A stretch of 64,000 bases of DNA, from positions 1 to 64,000 of the forward strand of contig NZ_NMQW01000004.1 of NCBI RefSeq assembly GCF_002234615.1. Direction: 5' to 3'. Source of the stretch: Paenibacillus rigui (GTDB lineage: Bacteria; Bacillota; Bacilli; Paenibacillales; NBRC-103111). The notes beneath the pieces are model-generated. The model searched no databases. It saw nothing but the letters and a program-made list of their open reading frames with translations, and had not been told where the DNA came from. How positions within the stretch are numbered: the stretch's first letter is position 1; the number at the start of each line of letters is the position of its first letter. Below, piece after piece: positions 7,605-16,027 of this stretch. A program made the translations under genes and the position numbers.

Positions 7605-8264
7605 TTAAAAGGAAAGCTGTCCATCACTATCTTCTCTCGAATTATGTATTCTGCCTTTATCATCAATGTATAATAAATTCAATGAGTGCAAACGCACTTT
7701 TAAAGCAGAAATCGTTACCTTAAACATATCCGCAATTTTATATAAATGCCGGAATGTTATTTTATTTGTGTTTTCCTTCAAATCATTAATAGTTTGAATA
7801 AAAATAGGTTTAGGCATCAATAGACACCCAGCGAACATATCAGCCTGTACTTCTTCAGGAGGCTTCTTAGAGAAACTTCGGCAATAATAGATTTCTTCAT
7901 CTTCAATTGAAATCGACAATTGATCATCAAATTCATCATCAACATGCAAGACCCAATGCCCAAGCTCATGAGCCATTGTAAAATGCATTGTACCGATCTT
8001 TTCCTCAAATAGATCCCTACATGATTCATTCATAACAATCTTACGCTTTCGAGGAAAGATTGCTGCCATTACCAACCCTGATGGGTCAAAATGATCGATT
8101 ACATCCCATTCAATGTCTAATCCAAAATGAAATTCAATAATCTCATCAACCGGTACTTCTATTGAAGAACTATCCGACGAATCAATTGGAAATCCATATT
8201 GCATTAGAATTTTCTCGGTTATTGCTTCCATCTGCTCCAGGGAAATGAAAGGTACCTTAGCCAC
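7605..8264 (-). CDS. ImmA/IrrE-family metallopeptidase
   Basis: A 219-residue zinc peptidase of the ImmA/IrrE (DUF955) family. Residues 99-103 are HELGH, the HExxH zinc site, within HFTMAHELGHWVLH; the third metal ligand would come from the PEEVQADMFAGCLLMP segment, which has the family's usual E-x-x-A-x-x-F-A pattern. Members cleave or inactivate a partner XRE repressor, as ImmA does to ImmR in ICEBs1. The start codon lies 6 nt after the stop of the XRE gene, the classic repressor-protease pair. It probably relieves repression of its own operon and of the DUF3892 gene. Confidence 0.9.
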   Translation of the reverse strand: MAKVPFISLEQMEAITEKILMQYGFPIDSSDSSSIEVPVDEIIEFHFGLDIEWDVIDHFDPSGLVMAAIFPRKRKIVMNESCRDLFEEKIGTMHFTMAHELGHWVLHVDDEFDDQLSISIEDEEIYYCRSFSKKPPEEVQADMFAGCLLMPKPIFIQTINDLKENTNKITFRHLYKIADMFKVTISALKVRLHSLNLLYIDDKGRIHNSREDSDGQLSF

Positions 8265-8270
8265 TTACTA

Positions 8271-8612
8271 CTACTCCCCCTCAACATTACCATCAACAAT
8301 ACGATGGATTGCTTTCCATTGTTCGGGGGAAATATTCTGGGCTTTTCTCAAAAAGGCTGGGAGTTCCTCATTTTCAGAAATAACCTTCTGAAAATCACTC
8401 GGTATCTTTTTCGCAGCAAGTATCAACGTATCAGAATCGACATCCAGCACTTCAGCTATCTTAAGAATCTTATCCTCCGCTGGAGGATCCATGGTGCCGC
8501 TTTCGATCTTACTAATATAAGTAAAATCAATACCTACGAGCTCAGCAAGTTTTCGCTGACTAACTTTTCTTTCTTTCCGAAGGGATTTTAGCATTTCGCC
8601 GAAATCACTCAT
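8271..8612 (-). CDS. XRE-family repressor
   Basis: A 113-residue protein with an N-terminal Cro/CI helix-turn-helix (FGEMLKSLRKERKVSQRKLA, ELVGIDFTYISKIESG) and a short acidic C-terminal helical region that would interact with the ImmA peptidase. The ATG at 8612 was preferred to a GTG three codons earlier because AAGGG is then at usable distance. A strong promoter with an overlapping symmetric operator precedes it, indicating autoregulation. Confidence 0.9.
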   Translation of the reverse strand: MSDFGEMLKSLRKERKVSQRKLAELVGIDFTYISKIESGTMDPPAEDKILKIAEVLDVDSDTLILAAKKIPSDFQKVISENEELPAFLRKAQNISPEQWKAIHRIVDGNVEGE

Positions 8613-8639
8613 AGAACACACTGCCCTTCTGTATTTAGA

Positions 8640-8674
8640 ATATTACAGTACGTTGAGTTGATTGTCAACACAAT
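8640..8674 (-). promoter_or_regulatory. Sigma-A promoter and operator of the XRE-ImmA operon
   Basis: On the minus strand TTGACA (8663-8668) and TAATAT (8640-8645) are separated by exactly 17 bp. The -35 box lies inside the operator at 8652-8674, whose core is GTTGA-TTG-TCAAC with an additional GTTGA half-site. Repressor binding would block RNA polymerase. Confidence 0.85.
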
Positions 8675-8722
8675 TTCAATTCTTAATTTAAATTATATCA
8701 TAAGGCCATATCAGGACACTAG

Positions 8723-8782
8723 AAAAAGCGTCGGTACCGTTAAAAGCGTCATCGTGACGCAACTGACAGTACTGACGCTTTT
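8723..8782. terminator. Long palindrome accompanying repeat copy E
   Basis: AAAAGCGTC...GACGCTTTT outer arms enclose GGTACCGT/ACAGTACT and GCGTCA/TGACGC, giving an imperfect stem of about 28 bp. It is related in sequence to the palindrome at 6321-6367. Confidence 0.6.
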
Positions 8783-8822
8783 AATACTGACTAGACCGAT
8801 GACGCCCCCCTTTCCACCCCTT

Positions 8823-8881
8823 AAGTTGTGGTTTTGTATGGACAAGGGTTCGGTTTTCCGAGTGGAGTCGAACCCCTGTCC
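8823..8881. repeat. Composite island repeat, copy E (left half, rearranged)
   Basis: GTTGTGGTTTTGTATGGACA and AGGGTTC match the left half of the repeat; GAACCCCTGTCC follows on the right instead of preceding on the left as in copies B and D, so GGACAAGGGTTC...GAACCCCTGTCC forms a 12-bp stem around an 18-nt loop. The right half (CAAATCCACAATCC...) is absent. Confidence 0.75.
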
Positions 8882-9034
8882 CAATAATTGAAAACTCCCA
8901 ATTCAAGCGCTAGGCATCCCCCAATTAATCTATTAATTTCGTCAACAATCAGTCAACTCTATCATTTTTAATCTTCTGTTTCACAATTTAATCCCATCTG
9001 TACTACTCCCCAAACCCGCTCCACCACTGCAATC

Positions 9035-11074
9035 TCAGCGATCTGTACCATTCCTCACCAACAGAGCTACTGATTCTACGTGAACGGTATGCGGAAACAT
9101 ATCCACCGGCTGCACCTCGACGGTGGAATACCCACCTTCCTCGAGCACCTGCAGGTCGCGGGCCAGTGTCGACGGGTTGCACGACACGTAGACCACGCGA
9201 GTGGGGCGCATCTCGAGGATGGTCGCGAGCAGCGCAGCGTCGCAGCCCTTGCGCGGCGGGTCAACCACGATGACGTCAGGGGCAATGCCCTGACGTCGCC
9301 ATTCGGGGATGACCACCTCCGCCGCGCCGACCTCGAACTGAACGTTGCGGATGCCGTTCAGCCGCGCATTGCGCCGAGCATCGTCGATCGCTTCGCCGAC
9401 GATCTCGACGCCATACACTTGGCGCGCACGCTGCGCCAAGAACAGACTGATCGTGCCGATGCCGCAATAGGCATCGATTACGGTCTCTTCGCCTCTCAGC
9501 CCGGCGAAGTCCAGGGCTTTGCCGTACAGCACCTCGGTCTGTACGGGGTTCACTTGATAGAACGATCGCGCGGAGATCGCGAATCGGATAGCTCCGATGG
9601 TGTCGTAGATCACATCGTCGCCCCAGAGTACCTTCGTCTTGTCACCGAAAATGACGTTGGTCCGCTCTTTGTTGACGTTCTGGCATATACTCTTGATGCC
9701 GGGAATCGCTTGACGTAGCAGACCGACCAGCTCGTCCACATGCGGCAGGCTCTCCCCATTCGTGATCAGGACGACCATGATCTCACCGGTATTAAAGCCG
9801 TAGCGTGCTACGACGTGGCGCAGCAGGCCTTTGTGGGTTTCTTCGTTGTAGGCACGGATGCCGAGCTCGCGGGCGATCCGCTTGACCTCGGCGACGACGC
9901 GGTCGTTGTTCTCCTGCTGGATGAGGCACTCATCCATGTCGATGATGCGGTGGCTGCCTTGGGCGTAAAAGCCCCCGACCAGGCCACCTTCTCTATCGGC
10001 AGAAGCCGCCTCGAAGCCGATAGGCACCTGGGCCTTGTTGCGGTAGCGCCAAGGCTCCTCCATCCCCAGCGTCGGATGCACGACGATGCCTTTGGTGGCA
10101 GCAGTTGAGGGGGAAGCTGCAGCATGGGATGCATCTTGGAAAGCTGCGCCCGCAGCCTCGTCTGATTTTCCAGAAGAAGCGGCAGAGGTCCCCCCAGCCA
10201 CCTTCAGCTTGCCGATCCGCTCCAGGTTGTCGATCACTAGCTGACGCTTGAAGCGCAGCTGGCCCTCATAGCTCAGGTGCTGCAGCTGGCAGCCGCCGCA
10301 CTGGCTGTAGATCGGACAGGGAGCCGAGATCCGGTCCGGGCTCGCCTGGATGATACGCAGCAGCTTGCCGTAGCCATACTGCTTCTTCAGCTTCACCGCC
10401 TTGACGAGCACACGCTCGCCCGGCAGCGCGCCAGGAATAAAAAGGGTATAACCGCTGACCCGGCCTACCCCTTCGCCCTCATGCCCGATACCGACGATAT
10501 CTGCCTCGTATTCGCCATTCTTCTCCACGGGCAGTCCGCTCAGATCGGCAGCCGCTGGCTGCCGTCCTCTTCCATTCGGCCGGCCGGAGCGAGAGCTGGA
10601 AGCGGAACGGCTCCCTGCCTCTGGGACTCTGACCACCCCAGCCTGATTACGGCCATCCCCGGCTCTGCCCCTAGTTTTCAATGCGCCTCCGACCTTCGCC
10701 GGGGATCGATCACCCGAGGCTCCGCCAGCTGCCTGCTCTCCTCTGCCTGACAGCTTCGTTCTCGAGCCCCTCGCTTCGGATCGGGCTCCTGTCTCTTCAG
10801 TTCTCCCTCCAGCCTCGAATCCAGTCCGTTCACTAGTCTCTTCAGCTCCCCCTCGAGACCCGAATCCCGTCCGCGCACTAGTCTCCTCAGCTCTCCCTCG
10901 AGACCCGAATCCCGTCCGCACACTAGTCTCTTCAGCTCTCCCCCGAGACCCGAATCCCGTACGTACACTAGTCTCTTCAGCTCTCCCTCGAGACCCGAAT
11001 CCCGTACGTGCACTAGCTTCTCCACGCTCCGAGCCGCCTCGAAACCCTTTGCCGTTACTGCTCTTCTTGCTCAT
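9035..11074 (-). CDS. rlmD: 23S rRNA (uracil-5-)-methyltransferase with a repetitive Arg/Gly-rich N-terminus
   Basis: A SAM-dependent RNA m5U methyltransferase of the TrmA/RlmCD family, acting on 23S rRNA. After a long N-terminal extension comes a TRAM domain ([20 protein letters not shown]), then the iron-sulfur motif [14 protein letters not shown] at about residue 255, the methyltransferase motifs QVNPVQ and [14 protein letters not shown] near 535, and the catalytic [12 protein letters not shown] near 630. The start at 11074 was chosen because GGAG is correctly spaced; it overlaps the end of dgkB by 20 nt. At 679 residues it is about 200 longer than typical relatives, because of an Arg/Gly/Ser-rich tail with a 15-residue repeat and an Ala-rich insert after the Fe-S domain. 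Third gene of the cbiX-dgkB-rlmD operon. B. subtilis has two paralogues, so the exact uracil is unsure. Confidence 0.9.
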   Translation of the reverse strand: MSKKSSNGKGFRGGSERGEASARTGFGSRGRAEETSVRTGFGSRGRAEETSVRTGFGSRGRAEETSARTGFGSRGGAEETSERTGFEAGGRTEETGARSEARGSRTKLSGRGEQAAGGASGDRSPAKVGGALKTRGRAGDGRNQAGVVRVPEAGSRSASSSRSGRPNGRGRQPAAADLSGLPVEKNGEYEADIVGIGHEGEGVGRVSGYTLFIPGALPGERVLVKAVKLKKQYGYGKLLRIIQASPDRISAPCPIYSQCGGCQLQHLSYEGQLRFKRQLVIDNLERIGKLKVAGGTSAASSGKSDEAAGAAFQDASHAAASPSTAATKGIVVHPTLGMEEPWRYRNKAQVPIGFEAASADREGGLVGGFYAQGSHRIIDMDECLIQQENNDRVVAEVKRIARELGIRAYNEETHKGLLRHVVARYGFNTGEIMVVLITNGESLPHVDELVGLLRQAIPGIKSICQNVNKERTNVIFGDKTKVLWGDDVIYDTIGAIRFAISARSFYQVNPVQTEVLYGKALDFAGLRGEETVIDAYCGIGTISLFLAQRARQVYGVEIVGEAIDDARRNARLNGIRNVQFEVGAAEVVIPEWRRQGIAPDVIVVDPPRKGCDAALLATILEMRPTRVVYVSCNPSTLARDLQVLEEGGYSTVEVQPVDMFPHTVHVESVALLVRNGTDR
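10784..11008. repeat. 45-bp tandem repeat inside rlmD
   Basis: Five in-frame 45-bp units encode [15 protein letters not shown] and close variants at the start of the methyltransferase. The first three units are almost identical; the last two have diverged ([11 protein letters not shown]). The encoded tail is rich in RG and resembles RNA-binding RGG-type regions. Confidence 0.85.
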
Positions 11075-12041
11075 GTTCGTCCACTCCAGCTTTCGTCGTT
11101 TTCCATGGCAGCTTGATTTGCTGTAATGGGTTTTGTTTGTATACCGATTGTCCGCTTTCATCCACAAAAATATGCAGATGCGAAGGCAGGTTCGTAAAGA
11201 CGCAAGGCAGCGTGCCGCCGAATTCGCCGTCCAGGTTGATCTGCACGTAGTCCGGTGAGGTCACTTGTATGCTGCGCGTTTGCATATAGATGATGTTCGG
11301 ATCGCCCAAATGCTCGCCGCGGAGCGCCAGGGACACGACGCGGATAAACTCCGCGAGGTTGCACTTTTTCAGGATCAGCACGTCGAACAGGCCGTCGCTG
11401 AGCGACGCGTCAGGAGCCAGGCGCTCGAAGCCGCCGACGGAGTTGGAGTTCGAGATGAGGAACAGCATCACTTCCTCGTGAAGATCTCCCTCATCGGTGC
11501 GGATGTACAGATCGATCGGACGCAGCCGTGGCAGCTTCTCGAGCCCCTTCATATAATAGGCCATCTGGCCGATCATGGTCTTCAGCTTGCTTGGCACCTC
11601 GTACGTCAGCTCCGTCAAGGAGCCGCCGCCGGCGATGTTGATGAAGTAGCGCTGGTTCATCTTGCCGACGTCGATAACGCGCGTATGCTGCTGCAGGATG
11701 ACGTCAACCGCCCCCTCCCAGCTGCGCGGAATGTTAAGCGCCCGGGCGAAATCATTCGTTGTCCCGAGCGGCAAAATGCCCAGCGGCGGGCGATTTTCCT
11801 TCTCTGCCATGCCGTTGACGACCTCATACAGCGTGCCGTCGCCGCCTGCCGCGATGATGATATCGAAGCCGCGTTCGACCGCCTCGGCCGCGGCCAGCGT
11901 CGCGTCGCCTTCCCCGATCGTCGCATGGGTCGAGGTCTCGAGACCGCCGCGTTCCAGCCGCTGCAAAATCTCAGGCAGCCGCTTCTTCATTTCCTCCCTG
12001 CCGGAGGATGGATTATAGATCAATCTTGCCCGTTTGACCAT
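11055..12041 (-). CDS. dgkB: Diacylglycerol kinase
   Basis: A soluble lipid kinase that returns diacylglycerol, released during lipoteichoic acid synthesis, to phosphatidic acid. It shows the DAGK catalytic signature: [15 protein letters not shown] at the start, [14 protein letters not shown] about residue 70, then [16 protein letters not shown], and the C-terminal domain with [19 protein letters not shown]. The 328-residue length fits the family. The ATG at 12041 has GGGTGA 8 nt upstream and is preferred to a GTG four codons earlier. In B. subtilis dgkB likewise sits beside a TrmA-like methyltransferase gene. Confidence 0.92.
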   Translation of the reverse strand: MVKRARLIYNPSSGREEMKKRLPEILQRLERGGLETSTHATIGEGDATLAAAEAVERGFDIIIAAGGDGTLYEVVNGMAEKENRPPLGILPLGTTNDFARALNIPRSWEGAVDVILQQHTRVIDVGKMNQRYFINIAGGGSLTELTYEVPSKLKTMIGQMAYYMKGLEKLPRLRPIDLYIRTDEGDLHEEVMLFLISNSNSVGGFERLAPDASLSDGLFDVLILKKCNLAEFIRVVSLALRGEHLGDPNIIYMQTRSIQVTSPDYVQINLDGEFGGTLPCVFTNLPSHLHIFVDESGQSVYKQNPLQQIKLPWKTTKAGVDEHEQEEQ

Positions 12042-12090
12042 TCTACTGTTCACCCGTTCGCATCAAATTGCTGTATCCTTGTGTTGCCTT

Positions 12091-12855
12091 CTATTTTCCA
12101 ATAAAAGGATCCGCCTGCCGCTCCATCCACCGCGCAAGCAGAGGATGCGGGAGCAGCGCTTTTCCATTGTATCTATATGTATACCCCTGCATACGGGCAG
12201 GGATCACTTCATTCGTAAAGTAGCCTTCGCTCAAAAACAGCGGCACCACCAGCAGCTCATGCTCCGGCTTGCGTTCACGCCACCCCTTCAGCTTGCGCGG
12301 GAGCTGATCCGGCAGCAGCATGGCTACATCCACCTCATCGAACCCGCCCAGCGCCCGAAGACGGGAGGCGAGCTGCTCAAGCCCTCTGCGCCACCGCAGG
12401 TGGAAGCCTTTTTCAATACTGCCGTGGCCTACCAGCATCACGATTTCGCGTGCCGGATCGACTGATAGCGGCTTCATTTTTTCATACAAAATGTCCGCAA
12501 TGATCGGATCGTCGTCAATCGGAGAGGTAAAATGAATCCTCGCCTGAATCGCGAACGGGGTCATATCCGTCGGCAGCAGCGGCTCCGGCTTCACACCCAG
12601 CGCGTAGCTGATCTCATCGATATGCGTGCTTCCCGAAGAGACGAAGAATGGAATGACGATAATATCCGTTACGCCAAGAGATTCCAGATGCGTGATCCCG
12701 TCCTGAATGAGCCGGCCTTCGACAATTTCCAGAAAAGAGGAAAACACCGGCACACCTGCGGGCACCCGCATCGCTTGGACGACCTCGTCCACCAGACGAA
12801 CCCACTCCGCGCTTCGCGATCCATGACTGATGACTAAAATTCCATAGCTGTTCAC
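12091..12855 (-). CDS. cbiX: Sirohydrochlorin chelatase, CbiX/SirB type
   Basis: Inserts cobalt or iron into sirohydrochlorin for cobalamin or siroheme synthesis. It has the duplicated CbiX fold: GILVISHGSRSAEWV with the metal-binding His at the start, VIPFFVSSGSTHIDEI, then a second half beginning VMLVGHGSIEKGFHLRW and ending VVPLFLSEGYFTNEVIP. The 254-residue size is that of the bacterial two-domain enzyme. A GTG at 12855 is the likely start, since AGGAAGGGG lies 7 nt before it. It is the first gene of the operon with dgkB and rlmD. Which metal it uses cannot be told from the sequence. Confidence 0.88.
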   Translation of the reverse strand: MNSYGILVISHGSRSAEWVRLVDEVVQAMRVPAGVPVFSSFLEIVEGRLIQDGITHLESLGVTDIIVIPFFVSSGSTHIDEISYALGVKPEPLLPTDMTPFAIQARIHFTSPIDDDPIIADILYEKMKPLSVDPAREIVMLVGHGSIEKGFHLRWRRGLEQLASRLRALGGFDEVDVAMLLPDQLPRKLKGWRERKPEHELLVVPLFLSEGYFTNEVIPARMQGYTYRYNGKALLPHPLLARWMERQADPFIGK

Positions 12856-12884
12856 CGGCGTTCCCCTTCCTGTCTGCATCAAAA

Positions 12885-12912
12885 AGAAAGGCGCTCCGGA
12901 GTGTGCCCTTCT
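12885..12912 (-). terminator. Terminator-like hairpin in the cbiX leader
   Basis: On the minus strand AGAAGGGC pairs with GCCTTTCT around an inner CTCCGGAG, directly followed by TTTTT. It lies between the promoter at 12937-12945 and the cbiX start, where it could attenuate the operon. Confidence 0.55.
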
Positions 12913-12936
12913 CGCTTCCTGGTTTTAACTTTTCCT

Positions 12937-12945
12937 ATTATACCA
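12937..12945 (-). promoter_or_regulatory. Extended -10 promoter of the cbiX operon
   Basis: Minus strand TGGTATAAT: a perfect TATAAT with the TGn extension. No good -35 hexamer is present at 16-18 bp, as is usual for extended -10 promoters. Confidence 0.6.
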
Positions 12946-13317
12946 TAAAATTATAGGCTTCGCCTGCAGCTGGATAGGGAATCCATTTGGGGGCTGCTGC
13001 CCATGATCCCGGGTCCGTCTATCAGAAGCATCTCTGTTTCCATGGCGTGCCGGTAGCACGGCAGTGATGAAATGTGGAAGCATGGGAGGAACGCTGCAGG
13101 ATCGGTAGTGCTGGCGCTGCGCGAATATCCTTTGACCAAAAAAAACGAGTGGGACGAAGAACGTCCCCAGACCGTGTTCGGGGAGCGCGTCCTCATCCGC
13201 ACTCGTCTTATACCAGCCAGGCCAGCGCGTTCGCTGTTGGCTGCAATCTTTTTTAGTAACCTACACCGGCTCCAGCCTGCCTCTAAACGGACTGCGTTGC
13301 CGGAACTTGCTCCGTGC
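12946..13317. other. Non-coding stretch with a structured terminator
   Basis: No gene is supported. The interval holds the terminator at 13139-13206; the open frames crossing it have no ribosome binding site and no recognisable product. Confidence 0.55.
13139..13206 (-). terminator. Branched terminator downstream of yerC
   Basis: On the minus strand ACGAGTG pairs with CACTCGT, enclosing GGGACG/CGTCCC and a further small stem, and is followed by eight T. This is a rho-independent terminator with a multibranched stem. Confidence 0.7.
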
Positions 13318-13608
13318 TTAGCGTCCGAGACGCTCCAGGGACATTTTGTACCCGTCGTTCCCGTAATTCAAGCAGCGCTTCACGCGGGAAATGGTCGCCG
13401 TGCTGGCTCCGGTCTCCGCCTCGATCTGATTGTACGTATTGCCTTTACGCAGCATCCGGGCCACCTCCAAGCGCTGGGACAGCGACTGGATTTCATTCAC
13501 GGTACATAAATCGTCGAAAAACACGTAGCATTCTTCAATATCTTTAAGCGTCAAAATCGCTTCGAACAGCTGATCGATCGCTTTATCGTTCAATTTTTTC
13601 AATTGCAT
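13318..13608 (-). CDS. yerC: YerC/TrpR-like regulator
   Basis: A 96-residue helical DNA-binding protein of the YerC/YecD family, related to the Trp repressor. FEAILTLKDIEECYVFFDDL is followed by NEIQSLSQRLEVARML and the helix-turn-helix NTYNQIEAETGASTATISRV, all typical. The ATG at 13608 is chosen because AAGGGG is nine nt upstream and the known B. subtilis protein begins at the same place (MQ...). No nearby tryptophan genes; the target genes are unknown. Confidence 0.9.
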   Translation of the reverse strand: MQLKKLNDKAIDQLFEAILTLKDIEECYVFFDDLCTVNEIQSLSQRLEVARMLRKGNTYNQIEAETGASTATISRVKRCLNYGNDGYKMSLERLGR

Positions 13609-13891
13609 ATTGTTCAACCCCTTGATGGTCTGCTTCAATTCATTTATTGGCATGCTTATTAAATATTCGACATCAGCGGGAGAAATCCTCCCTTTAGAAT
13701 AGCAAAACTTTACTATTTTTATGCGGTAGTGGGTTAAAACCTAAGAAATCGCCCCAAACCGTGACAGGAGTCCAATCCATCCATTCGCCTAGCACATAGA
13801 CTACAGTAGGCAAAACGTCTATCTCTTGGCGCAAAGCAGCCCGCTCACCCGCGGATCTTTGCCATAATCTAATAAAAGGAATGTGAATCCT

Positions 13892-14431
13892 GTGAGCTAT
13901 CATCAAAGACCTACGATAGGCAATCAAGGCGCGCACACACGAAGCTATCAGCAAGCACCGCCTCCCTACTCTATGGGTGGTGGCGGCGATTTATTCGGTA
14001 ATCCCTATGCAGCCCAGCAGCAATTTCCGGGCGGCTTGGGCTTAAGCTCGGTGACGCCGGAAGCGTCGAGCTTACCCGTTCCTGTCTCCACTTCCGCATC
14101 TGGCGGGAAGGGCGGAGGGCTGGCTTCGCTGTTCAGCGGCGGAGGCAGCGGAAGCGGCACCGGCGGCAGCTCCTTCAATATGGCCCAGGTCAAGCAAATG
14201 ATTGACCGCTTGGGCGGCATCGAAGGCATCATGGACACGATGGGTAAAGTGCAGAAGATGGTGCAAAGCGTACAACAAATGGCCCCGCTCGTCAAGCTGC
14301 TGATGGGTTCCTTCGCCAAAGGCAAAAAAGGCGGCGACATCGACGAGCTCCCCTCCGACCGCAAAAAGCGCCGCAAGCGCAAGCCGACGGCCACCGGCAA
14401 GCGCCGTACCAAACGCCGCACCGGGCGTTAG
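13892..14431 (+). CDS. YqfQ/VrrA-like protein
   Basis: A 179-residue low-complexity protein. The N-terminal half is rich in Gln, Pro, Ser and Gly (QQAPPPYSMGGGGDLFG), the middle holds the only ordered-looking part, about residues 95-145 (MAQVKQMIDRLGGIEGIMDT, then VQQMAPLVKLLMGSF), and the end is very basic (DRKKRRKRKPTATGKRRTKR). This layout is that of the YqfQ/VrrA family of Bacillales, a spore- or coat-associated group of unclear function. GTG at 13892 gives AAAGGA a workable spacing. An IS110 element sits just downstream, apparently between this gene and its terminator. Confidence 0.7.
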   Translation: MSYHQRPTIGNQGAHTRSYQQAPPPYSMGGGGDLFGNPYAAQQQFPGGLGLSSVTPEASSLPVPVSTSASGGKGGGLASLFSGGGSGSGTGGSSFNMAQVKQMIDRLGGIEGIMDTMGKVQKMVQSVQQMAPLVKLLMGSFAKGKKGGDIDELPSDRKKRRKRKPTATGKRRTKRRTGR

Positions 14432-14589
14432 GGTAAGGGTAATGAAGCCAGCGGGCAAGGCATGGCAGCAAAAAAACCAGCTAATGGTATGTCAAGTCAA
14501 GCTTTTTGAAAGGCTAAAGATTTGTTATACTGAAAAATAAGTACCACAAATAAACCTCCATATGAATGGAAGTTTATGGCATTAATGAG

Positions 14590-15789
14590 TTATAAAGTGT
14601 AGGGTTGCCTTCTTTTGAGCATAGCGTAGATGTGATGTAGTAACTTGTTGGCGCAAGCGATCACAGCTACCTTATGGGGCTTCCCTTCACTTTTTTTCTT
14701 GTCATAGTATTCACGCATTCGAAGGTTAATACCTACCCGTAAACCACAGGTGACGGCTAAATATACAGCGCGTCGCAATCGTTTGGATCCCCGTTTTGTA
14801 ATCCTATTTTGAGTCGCTGTAAACTTTCCAGAGCTAAAGACACTTGGATCTAGCCCTGCATATGCCACCAATTGTTTAGGATATCGGAATTGTGTCGCGT
14901 CGCCAATTTCTGAAACAATGGCAGCTGCAATTTTCGTGCCTACCCCAGGGATAGTCTCTAGTAGCTTTACTTCCTCAATCATTGCCGACAACTCCAGAAT
15001 GGTTTTCTCAAGTTCAGTGAGTTGCATTTGAAACCCACGTACCGTTTTCAACATACTGCGTAGGGCTGTTTCTAATCCAAAGGAAACCTGTGTTACAGGG
15101 TTCTGGAGCACAGCCGCCTTTAAGTTGTCTACTTTACGATTCATCCAGGCCTCGGAACGAGAGGCTTTTGTCGCTTCCCTCACTGTCTGAATCCAGTCTT
15201 CTTCATCTCTGTTCTGGATACCCTCATGTGACAAACACAGGTCTAACAGGTTAAGAGAGGTTTTAGAAAATAAGTCCTTAAAAACCCCCTCGTAGCCTGG
15301 AAACACTTGATCTAGCAACGTTCGCATGTTTAATTTAGCTTGTACATAAAGGCTGGTGATGAACTCATGTTGCCTGGTTAGAAATTGCAAATCCATGAGA
15401 TGTTCTTCCCGACAAGGATGGACTAACCAATCTTCCTCTTGGTAGTATAAGTCTCCTAAGTGCCAAGCATCTGAAGCATCTGTTTTAACTTTACGCAAAC
15501 TTGTTCTTCGGGCTCTTTGGGCCTGCAAAGGATTAACAAGTATGATGTCATACCCTTCGCTTTGTATTCGCTGAACGAGAGTACGATGGTAATGTCCGGT
15601 TGGTTCTAAGATAACAACTGGTTTCGTCTTAGTCGTCATTTCTAGTTCGGCTAAAATTTGAAGTAGTCGTTCTAAGCCATTTGGCGTATGCCAGATCACT
15701 TGATCTCGACCATAAGGAGCATTACGTTTTATGAATGCTTGTATGACTGATTTTCCTTTTGCTACATCAATACCAATGACGGGTCTCAT
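14590..15789 (-). CDS. IS110-family DEDD transposase
   Basis: A 399-residue recombinase. The N-terminal RuvC-like domain has D8 (VIGIDVAKGK), E62 (VILEPTGHYHRT), D104 and D107 (KTDASDAWHLGD), the DEDD catalytic tetrad. A coiled-coil-like helical region follows, then the Transposase_20 domain (LETIPGVGTKIAAAIVSEIG, then LVAYAGLDPSVFSSGKF with the putative catalytic Ser, and ITKRGSKRLRRAVYLA). The length is full, with no frameshift, so it may be active. It works with a bridge RNA, for which a good candidate lies immediately upstream. Confidence 0.95.
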   Translation of the reverse strand: MRPVIGIDVAKGKSVIQAFIKRNAPYGRDQVIWHTPNGLERLLQILAELEMTTKTKPVVILEPTGHYHRTLVQRIQSEGYDIILVNPLQAQRARRTSLRKVKTDASDAWHLGDLYYQEEDWLVHPCREEHLMDLQFLTRQHEFITSLYVQAKLNMRTLLDQVFPGYEGVFKDLFSKTSLNLLDLCLSHEGIQNRDEEDWIQTVREATKASRSEAWMNRKVDNLKAAVLQNPVTQVSFGLETALRSMLKTVRGFQMQLTELEKTILELSAMIEEVKLLETIPGVGTKIAAAIVSEIGDATQFRYPKQLVAYAGLDPSVFSSGKFTATQNRITKRGSKRLRRAVYLAVTCGLRVGINLRMREYYDKKKSEGKPHKVAVIACANKLLHHIYAMLKRRQPYTL

Positions 15790-15799
15790 ATTGTTCCTC

Positions 15800-16022
15800 C
15801 ATTATCTATTTACCGGTAATCCCACAATGGTTCCAACTCCACAGCTTCGCTTGTGATACGAGGTCAATGCCTCAACCAGCTCAAACATGGTAGAAGGGGG
15901 TAGTGGGAGAACAGTTTTTAGTACGGGGTAAATCCCCAGAGGCTGTCACGTTCTCCCGGCTACTGCCATCATAAAACGACCATTAAAATAGGCCAACCAG
16001 TAAACTCTGGTTGACCTATTAA
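15800..16022 (-). ncRNA. Candidate IS110 bridge RNA
   Basis: Reading on the minus strand toward the transposase: a 5' stem-loop (15987-16020, AATAGGTCAACCAG pairing with CTGGTTGGCCTATT); a second hairpin (15905-15957) in which GGGAGAAC/GTTCTCCC enclose two unpaired 12-nt strands around a GGGG-ATTTA-CCCC tip; and a third (15828-15878) closed by TGGTT/AACCA with an inner AGC-GAA-GCT tip. This is the 5' stem, target-binding loop and donor-binding loop order known for IS621-type bridge RNAs. The fold was done by eye. Confidence 0.7.
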
Positions 16023-16027
16023 TACGA

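Larger units (their letters stand above)
8675..9034. other. Non-coding end of the island
   Basis: No gene is supported between the XRE promoter and the rlmD stop. The interval holds the palindrome at 8723-8782 and the half repeat copy E. It marks the border between the AT-rich island and the core chromosome. Confidence 0.6.
14560..16022 (-). mobile_element. IS110-family insertion element
   Basis: Consists of a DEDD transposase gene (14590-15789) and about 230 bp of structured non-coding DNA upstream of it. IS110 elements lack terminal inverted repeats, so the exact ends cannot be read; the limits given are the outermost plausible hairpins (AAACCTCCAT...ATGGAAGTTT near 14555-14578 and 15987-16020). 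Confidence 0.8.

Noticed and set aside
2271..8881. The island repeats as integron attC sites
   Set aside because: The layout fits, but I found no consistent RYYYAAC / GTTRRRY core pair at the ends of the copies; single matches (GTTAAGT in copy D, GTTGGAC in copy B) are not shared by all copies, and no integrase gene is in the window.
8861..8885. A tRNA 3' end near GAGTCGAACCCC as island attachment site
   Set aside because: The T-loop-like bases are part of the repeat's GAACCCCTGTCC arm; no acceptor, D or anticodon arms can be drawn.
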